Source: Chromobacterium sp. IIBBL 290-4 (GTDB lineage: Bacteria > Pseudomonadota > Gammaproteobacteria > Burkholderiales > Chromobacteriaceae). From it: 64,000 nucleotides of DNA. Below the pieces are notes generated by a model. It had not been told where the DNA came from. It made no database searches and saw only the letters and a program-made list of their open reading frames with translations. How positions within the stretch are numbered: position 1 is the stretch's first letter; every line of letters starts with the position of its first letter. Both the position numbers and the translations under genes were made by a program. Shown here one piece after another: positions 58,518-64,000 of this stretch. The stretch spans positions 1,860,001 to 1,924,000 of the forward strand of contig NZ_CP100128.1 in the NCBI RefSeq assembly GCF_024207115.1. Direction: 5' to 3'.

Positions 58518-59501
58518 TTACCAGCGCGATAAATGATCCTCGGTGACGCCGACAAGATTCTCGATGATATGGCGCTGCCCGCTGGCGGGGTCGACCAGCG
58601 CGCCGTTGAAGCGGCCTATCGGCTGCACATAGCGGCTGGCGGCGATGATCAGGTTCTTGTCCTCGCGCCGCGCGCCTTCCGGGGTGAAGATCAGATCGAC
58701 CAGCCCGTCCTCGGTGGCGACGTGCCAGGGCGCGAGCGGGTCTTGTTGCTGATATTCAAATGCGGCCGCGCCGACGCGGAACAGCCGCTCGCCCAGCCAT
58801 ACCGCGTTTTCCTCCGCGCCCATATAGCCCTGCTGCAGATTGAAGCCGACGCCGCGGCCGTGGGCGCTGGCCCAGCGCCAGCCGGTTTCGCGCGCCAGCA
58901 AGCCGTTGGAATGGTCGAGCGAGGCGACGGCGTCGGCCAGGTCGAAACGTCCCGCCGCGCAGCTGGCCTCGCCGCTGACTAACAAGCCGCCGCTTTTATG
59001 GGTGCTGTGGGCCAGGTAGTTGGCCGGCGCGATGCTGGCCAGCACCGGCGGCAGACGGCTCAAGTCGATGGCGGCGTCTATGCGCAAGGCCCGGCTGTCC
59101 AGCCGCAGGCGCAGCGTTTCGCCTTCACGATCAAAGGCCAGGTCCAGGCCGGCGAAGCGGAAGCGCGCGTCGCCGAATACCTGGTCGGCCACGCGGGCGC
59201 CGATGCCGGGCAGGCCGTTGGCGCTGGCGGCGGCGGCCACTTCGCCGCGGCGGCGGTCGAACAGATAGGCGAAGGCCGTGCCGTTCCAGCCCACGTCCAC
59301 CACCGCCAGGCCAATGAAAAAGTCGGCGTGGGCGAGGGCGGCGTATTGCCAGCGCTTGTGATGCAGCCGCCGGGTCAGCCGCTTGCCGGCGGGCAGGGCC
59401 AGTTCGCGCCAGTGCGGCATGGCGACAATGCCCTGATACATTCCGAACAAGGGCGCGCCGTCTCGGGTCAGCGTGGCGGGCGCGGCGGGCAGCATGGACA
59501 T
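58518..59501 (-). CDS. DUF2804 protein
   Basis: A 327-residue cytosolic protein of the DUF2804 type. Visible features include KRWQYAALAHADFFIGLAVVDVGWNGTAFAYLFDR in the first third and LARETGWRWASAHGR with GFNLQQGYMG in the second half, as remembered for this family. The fold is thought to be beta-rich and no enzymatic activity is established. It is probably in one transcript with the downstream membrane protein gene. Confidence 0.75.
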   Translation of the reverse strand: MSMLPAAPATLTRDGAPLFGMYQGIVAMPHWRELALPAGKRLTRRLHHKRWQYAALAHADFFIGLAVVDVGWNGTAFAYLFDRRRGEVAAAASANGLPGIGARVADQVFGDARFRFAGLDLAFDREGETLRLRLDSRALRIDAAIDLSRLPPVLASIAPANYLAHSTHKSGGLLVSGEASCAAGRFDLADAVASLDHSNGLLARETGWRWASAHGRGVGFNLQQGYMGAEENAVWLGERLFRVGAAAFEYQQQDPLAPWHVATEDGLVDLIFTPEGARREDKNLIIAASRYVQPIGRFNGALVDPASGQRHIIENLVGVTEDHLSRW

Positions 59502-59635
59502 GGCGAGTTCGCGGGCGGGTCAAAGCCCCAGTCTACCCGTAATTTCAATGTCATGATGAACAAGGTTACATTTGTTTAGCAATCTGCCTGACGCCGCTCA
59601 TGCAACTTTCATCGCATCGCGGCTATCATAGCCAG

Positions 59636-61099
59636 ATGATGAAACGCCGCATGCTACCTGTCTTGTTGGCCGCCGCGCTGGCGCAGCCGCTGTCCGTTCG
59701 CGCCGACGCGCCCGGCCGCAACGATCTGCCTGATCTGGGCGAGATTTCCGATGCCTCGCTGTCGCTGGCCGACGAATCGCGCATCGGCCGCGATGCCTTG
59801 CGCGCGATGCGCGAGGCCGGCGACGTGCTGGACGATGCCGAAATCAACGCCTATCTCAACGATATCGGCGGGCGCCTGTCCGCGTCGGTCCACCTGCCGG
59901 GCGTGCATTTCACCTATTTTTGCGTGGCCGATGCCGGTATCAACGCCTTCGCCATGCCTGGCGGCTATGTGGGGGTCAATATCGGCCTGATCCTGGCCAC
60001 CCAGAGCGAAGGCGAGCTGGCCGGCGTGCTGGGCCACGAAACGGCTCACGTCGCCCAGCGCCACATCGCGCGGATGCAGGCGGCCAACAGCGCCACCAGC
60101 CCCTTGCTATTGCTGGGCACCATCGTCGCCGCCGCCTTGGCGGCTAAGGCGGGCAGCGGCGAAGGCGCGATGGGCGCGGTGTCGGCCGGCATGGGTTTGT
60201 CGATTTCGCGCCAGCTGGCGTTCTCGCGCGATTTCGAACGCGAGGCGGACCGGGTCGGCATGCAGTACATGAGCAATGCCGGCTTCGACGTGCGCAATAT
60301 GGCCAGTTTCTTCCAGCGGCTGGAGCAGGCCAGCCGCTACACCGACAACACCGCTTTCGCCTTTTTGCGCACCCACCCGGTGACGCTGGAGCGGATCAGC
60401 GAAGCGCAGAACCGCGCGCTGGATTATCCGGTGAAGATGCGCGCCGACAGCGCCGATTATCTGTTGGTGCGCGAAAAGCTCAGGGTGCTGACCATGACGC
60501 CGGAAGAGGCCGTGGCTTATTACAACAACACGCTGCAGCGCGGCCTGTACCTGAGCGAGGGCGCCAACTGGTACGGCCTGGCGCAAGCCCGCTTGCAGCA
60601 GCATGACCGAGCCGCCGCGCGCGAGGCCTTGTCCAAAGCCAGGGCCAAGCTGTCCGACCATCCCATGCTGTACGGGCTGGAGGTGGCCATCGCCCAGGAT
60701 GGTCGCGACTGGCCTGCCGCGGCGGCGGCGGCGCGCCGAGGCCTGGACGCGTTTCCGCGCAATGTCGCCTTGCAGCAAGCGCAGGTTGAAGTGGCGCTGG
60801 ACAGCGGCGACAACAAGGGCGCGGAGCAGATGTTGCGCCAGCTGTTGAATGACAGGGCCGGCGACCCGGCGCTGTACCGGCTGCAGGCCAAGCTGTACGC
60901 CGACAAGGATCCGTTGCGCTACCATGCCGCGCTGGGCAATGCGTTCTATTACGAACAGCGCTATAGCGCCGCCTTGGAGCAGTATCAACTGGCCAGCAAG
61001 GCCAAGGGCGACGATTTCTACCTGAAGTCCATGGTGGAGGCGCGGCTTCGTGAGGTGGAGAAGCTGGCCAAGGACGAAAGAAAGGCGGCGCGGAATTGA
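59636..61099 (+). CDS. bepA: Outer-membrane assembly metalloprotease/chaperone BepA (M48)
   Basis: BepA (YfgC) is a periplasmic zinc metalloprotease that degrades or helps fold outer-membrane proteins such as LptD. The signal peptide is in the first 25-28 residues (LPVLLAAALAQPLSVRADA). The active site HETAH is at residues 134-138 and the third ligand, E203, lies in FEREADRVG. TPR-like repeats fill the C-terminal half (QHDRAAAREALSKARAKL and so on). The length (487 aa) fits. Start ATG 59636 or 59639 begins the signal peptide; an upstream ATG 59600 adds an unlikely N-terminus. An 18-bp palindrome covers the stop codon. Confidence 0.9.
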   Translation: MMKRRMLPVLLAAALAQPLSVRADAPGRNDLPDLGEISDASLSLADESRIGRDALRAMREAGDVLDDAEINAYLNDIGGRLSASVHLPGVHFTYFCVADAGINAFAMPGGYVGVNIGLILATQSEGELAGVLGHETAHVAQRHIARMQAANSATSPLLLLGTIVAAALAAKAGSGEGAMGAVSAGMGLSISRQLAFSRDFEREADRVGMQYMSNAGFDVRNMASFFQRLEQASRYTDNTAFAFLRTHPVTLERISEAQNRALDYPVKMRADSADYLLVREKLRVLTMTPEEAVAYYNNTLQRGLYLSEGANWYGLAQARLQQHDRAAAREALSKARAKLSDHPMLYGLEVAIAQDGRDWPAAAAAARRGLDAFPRNVALQQAQVEVALDSGDNKGAEQMLRQLLNDRAGDPALYRLQAKLYADKDPLRYHAALGNAFYYEQRYSAALEQYQLASKAKGDDFYLKSMVEARLREVEKLAKDERKAARN

Positions 61100-61113
61100 A
61101 ACAATTGTTTCAA
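61096..61113. promoter_or_regulatory. 18-bp perfect palindrome over the bepA stop codon
   Basis: TTGAAACAATTGTTTCAA is a perfect palindrome whose TGA at 61097-61099 is the bepA stop. No T-tract follows at the right distance for a terminator. It is a candidate operator in the aceE upstream region, 288 bases from aceE. Confidence 0.45.
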
Positions 61114-61253
61114 ATTCGCGCGGGTTATCGCAAAAAAACAACATGATGCGGCGCAGCAACCGTTTTATTCGCGACATCCTTCTAAGATAACGCTTCCCGC
61201 CTATTCCTTTCCGAATCCCGCAGGACGTACACTGGCGGGGTTGCTCTGCACTA

Positions 61254-61298
61254 ATTCGCAAATGAACATTTTTATTTGCGAATCTGTTCGTTTATAAT
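61254..61298 (+). promoter_or_regulatory. Inverted repeat and -10 box upstream of aceE
   Basis: ATTCGCAAAT (61254-61263) and ATTTGCGAAT (61274-61283) are perfect 10-bp arms separated by 10 bases. A consensus TATAAT follows at 61293-61298, about 100 bases before aceE. No good -35 is visible because the repeat covers that place, which suits an operator that controls the promoter. The 300-base gap 61100-61400 has no gene; a short hairpin (GCTCGC-TT-GCGAGC) lies at 61316-61329. Confidence 0.55.
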
Positions 61299-61400
61299 CT
61301 CAAATCAAATATTTGGCTCGCTTGCGAGCTGATCGCATAAAAGCGGGGCCGGCCTGAAGCGAGCGCGGTCCCCGATAGTCACCCGCTGTGAGGACCAGAG

Positions 61401-64000
61401 ATGGCTGCAACTTTCCCTGACGATATCGACCCGTTGGAAACCCAGGAATGGACCGAAGCGCTGGAGTCGGTGCTGGACAACGAAGGCGCCGAACGCGCGC
61501 ACTTCCTGCTGGAGACTATGGTTGAGCGCACCCGCCGCCGCGGCGCCCACCTGCCGTTCGACGCGACCACCGCTTACCAGAACACCATCCCGGTCGGCAA
61601 AGAAGCCAAGTCCCCGGGCAACCACGAGATGGAGCACCGCATCCGCTCGATCAACCGCTGGAACGCCGCCGCCATGGTGCTGCGCGCCGGCAAGAAGGAT
61701 CTGGAGCTGGGCGGCCACATCGCCTCCTTCCAATCCTCCGCCACGCTGTACGACGTCGGTTTCAACCACTTCTGGCGCGCCCAGAATGAAAACCAAGACG
61801 GCGACCTGATCTACTTCCAAGGCCACATCGCCCCGGGCGTGTACGCCCGCGCCTTCATGGAAGGCCGCCTGACCGCCGACCAGATGGACAACTTCCGCCA
61901 GGAAGTGGACGGCCAAGGCCTGTCCTCCTATCCGCACCCGTGGCTGATGAAGGACTTCTGGCAGTTCCCAACCGTATCGATGGGCCTGGGCCCGCTGATG
62001 GCCATCTACCAAGCCCGCTTCCTGAAGTACCTGGAAAGCCGCGGCCTGGCCAAGACCATGGGCCGCAAGGTGTGGTGCTTCTGCGGCGACGGCGAGATGG
62101 ACGAGCCGGAATCGCTGGGCGCCATCGCCATGGCCGCTCGCGAAGGCCTGGACAATCTGGTGTTCGTGATCAACTGCAACCTGCAGCGCCTGGACGGCCC
62201 GGTGCGCGGCAACGGCAAGATCATCCAGGAACTGGAAGGCGACTTCCGCGGTTCCGGTTGGAACGTGCTGAAAGTGATCTGGGGCTCCCGTTGGGACCCG
62301 CTGCTGGCCATGGACACCAAGGGCCTGCTGAAGAAGCGCATGGACGAGTGCGTGGACGGCGACTACCAGACCTTCAAGTCCAAGGACGGCGGCTACGTGC
62401 GCGAACACTTCTTCGGCAAGTATCCGGAGCTGCGCGAGATGGTGGCCAATATGTCCGACGAAGAGATCTGGAATCTCAATCGCGGCGGCCATGACCCGCA
62501 CAAGGTGTACGCGGCTTACCATCAAGCCAGCCACAATGCCAACGGCCGTCCGACCGTGATCCTGGCCAAGACCATCAAGGGTTACGGCATGGGCGCGTCC
62601 GGCGAAGCCAAGAACATCGCCCACCAGGCCAAGAAAATGGACCTGGAAAGCCTGCGCAACTTCCGCGACCGTTTCGGCATCCCGGTGTCCGACGCCGACC
62701 TGCCGAACGTGCCGTACTATCTGCCGGCCGAAGACAGCCCGGAAATGAAGTACATGCGCGAACGCCGCGCGGACCTGGGCGGCTACCTGCCGGCCCGCAA
62801 GCCGGTGAACCACCCGCTGGCCGTGCCGGAACTGTCCGCCTTCGACGCGCAGCTGCAAGCGTCCGGCGACCGCGAGTTCTCCACCACGATGGCCTTTGTC
62901 CGCATGCTGGGCACCATCATGAAGGACAAGAACATCGGCAAGCGCATCGTGCCCATCGTGCCGGACGAATCCCGCACCTTCGGCATGGAAGGCATGTTCC
63001 GCCAGTACGGCATCTGGTCCACCCAGGGTCAGAACTACGTGCCGCAGGACCATGACCAGCTGATGTTCTACAAGGAATCCAAGGACGGCCAGATCCTGCA
63101 GGAAGGCATCAACGAGCCGGGCGCCATGGCCGACTGGATCGCCGCGGCGACCAGCTACGCCAACAGCAGCCAGCCGATGATTCCGTTCTACATCTACTAC
63201 TCGATGTTCGGCTTCCAGCGTATCGGCGACCTGGCCTGGGCAGCTGGCGACATGCGCGCCCGCGGCTTCCTGCTGGGCGGCACCGCCGGCCGCACCACGC
63301 TGAACGGCGAAGGCCTGCAGCACGAAGACGGCCACAGCCACATCCAGGCCGGCCTGATCCCGAACTGCATCAGCTACGACCCGACCTTCGCTTACGAGCT
63401 GGCCGTGATCGTGCAAGACGGCATGCGCCGCATGTACGCCGAACAGGAAGACGTCTTCTACTACCTGACGCTGATGAACGAAAACTACGTTCACCCGGCG
63501 ATGCCGGCAGGCGCGGAAGAAGGCATCCTGAAGGGCATGTACCTGCTGCAGGACGGCGGCGACGCCAAGGTGAAGGTGCAGCTGATGGGCTCCGGCACCA
63601 TCCTGCGCGAAGTGATGGCCGCGGCCGACCTGCTGAAGGCTGACTTCGGCATCGGCGCCGACATCTGGAGCGTGACCTCCTTCAACCAGCTGCGCCGCGA
63701 CGGCATGGAAGCCGAGCGCCACAATCTGCTGAACCCGACCGCCGAGGCCCGTTCCTCCTACGTCGAGCAGCAGCTGGCCGGCCGCAACGGCCCGGTGATC
63801 GCCGCGACCGACTACATCCGCAACTACGCCGACCAGATCCGCGCCTACGTGCCGGGCCGCTACGTCGTGCTGGGCACCGACGGCTTCGGCCGCTCGGACA
63901 GCCGCGCCAACCTGCGCTCCTTCTTCGAAGTGGATCGTTACCACGTGGCGCTGGCGGCTCTGTCCGCTCTGGCCCGCGACGGCAAGATCGAAGGCGCCAA
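61401..64000 (+). CDS. aceE: Pyruvate dehydrogenase E1 component AceE (3' end outside window)
   Basis: AceE is the thiamine-diphosphate-dependent E1 of the pyruvate dehydrogenase complex, of the homodimeric type. ATG 61401 has AGGA upstream and starts MAATFPDDIDPLETQEW. The ThDP motif is GDGEMDEPESLGA (GDG at residues 229-231) ending in NCN about 25 residues later. Later conserved regions are DESRTFGMEGMFRQYGIWS, and TTLNGEGLQHEDGHS with the catalytic His. The frame is open to the window end after 866 codons; with a normal length near 887, only about 20 residues are missing. The aceF and lpd genes are expected beyond the edge. Confidence 0.97.
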   Translation, partial: MAATFPDDIDPLETQEWTEALESVLDNEGAERAHFLLETMVERTRRRGAHLPFDATTAYQNTIPVGKEAKSPGNHEMEHRIRSINRWNAAAMVLRAGKKDLELGGHIASFQSSATLYDVGFNHFWRAQNENQDGDLIYFQGHIAPGVYARAFMEGRLTADQMDNFRQEVDGQGLSSYPHPWLMKDFWQFPTVSMGLGPLMAIYQARFLKYLESRGLAKTMGRKVWCFCGDGEMDEPESLGAIAMAAREGLDNLVFVINCNLQRLDGPVRGNGKIIQELEGDFRGSGWNVLKVIWGSRWDPLLAMDTKGLLKKRMDECVDGDYQTFKSKDGGYVREHFFGKYPELREMVANMSDEEIWNLNRGGHDPHKVYAAYHQASHNANGRPTVILAKTIKGYGMGASGEAKNIAHQAKKMDLESLRNFRDRFGIPVSDADLPNVPYYLPAEDSPEMKYMRERRADLGGYLPARKPVNHPLAVPELSAFDAQLQASGDREFSTTMAFVRMLGTIMKDKNIGKRIVPIVPDESRTFGMEGMFRQYGIWSTQGQNYVPQDHDQLMFYKESKDGQILQEGINEPGAMADWIAAATSYANSSQPMIPFYIYYSMFGFQRIGDLAWAAGDMRARGFLLGGTAGRTTLNGEGLQHEDGHSHIQAGLIPNCISYDPTFAYELAVIVQDGMRRMYAEQEDVFYYLTLMNENYVHPAMPAGAEEGILKGMYLLQDGGDAKVKVQLMGSGTILREVMAAADLLKADFGIGADIWSVTSFNQLRRDGMEAERHNLLNPTAEARSSYVEQQLAGRNGPVIAATDYIRNYADQIRAYVPGRYVVLGTDGFGRSDSRANLRSFFEVDRYHVALAALSALARDGKIEGA

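Noticed and set aside
61305..63944. 879-codon reverse-strand frame under aceE
   Set aside because: Antisense to aceE, whose own frame is open with all motifs through the window end.

Overview
The window is a high-GC betaproteobacterial chromosome segment, most likely from Chromobacterium or a close relative in the Neisseriales. This rests on the 16S rRNA signature stretches, on Neisseriales-type proteins (an FrpC-like RTX protein, PilY1/PilE minor pilin genes) and on the dense, translationally coupled operons. It is a chromosomal housekeeping region. No insertion sequence, prophage, integrase or CRISPR array was seen. The first gene (recQ) is cut by the left edge and the last (aceE) by the right edge.

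Layout, left to right. recQ (partial) and argJ precede a complete rrn operon (promoter about 2938, 16S, tRNA-Ile-GAT, tRNA-Ala-TGC, 23S, 5S, terminator at about 8414) with recognisable boxA sites and RNase III processing stems. Next is a type IV pilus minor-pilin operon (pilV-pilW-pilX-pilY1-pilE-fimT) whose first five genes overlap or nearly touch. It is followed by hldC-birA-coaX-SPOR protein, again joined by 4-base overlaps. A DUF1275 membrane protein, a deleted agmatinase remnant and a secreted protein of unknown function lead to a cobalamin block: cobT-cobC-cobS leftward, and a cobalamin riboswitch driving btuB-cobU-btuF rightward. The zapA region follows, with a probable 6S RNA gene in its classic position between zapA and the 5-formyltetrahydrofolate cyclo-ligase gene. 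A peptide transporter, small membrane or lipoprotein genes, an EVE-domain protein, a TauE/SafE permease, leuS-lptE-holA, two MFS transporters and a LysR/HIT pair come next.

The most distinctive locus is 42.1-54.6 kb. It holds a type I secretion ABC transporter with a C39-like domain that lacks the catalytic cysteine, its HlyD-type adaptor, a GT4 glycosyltransferase, a small AT-rich exported protein, and a giant (about 2,313 aa) RTX protein. The giant protein resembles FrpC of Neisseria meningitidis. It has an AT-rich N-terminal prodomain, a self-processing module beginning at an Asp-Pro bond (D237-P238), and ten nearly identical 141-residue RTX repeats (423 bp each) that record recent multi-unit duplication. 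No TolC-like outer-membrane gene is in the window.

The right end carries rlmH, rsfS, nadD and a beta-carbonic anhydrase (leftward), then an acetate/succinate permease gene satP, a duplicated-half membrane protein, a DUF2804 protein, the periplasmic metalloprotease/chaperone bepA, and aceE preceded by two striking palindromes. Only sequence reading was used. Family names come from recognised motifs and remembered homologues, not from database searches.
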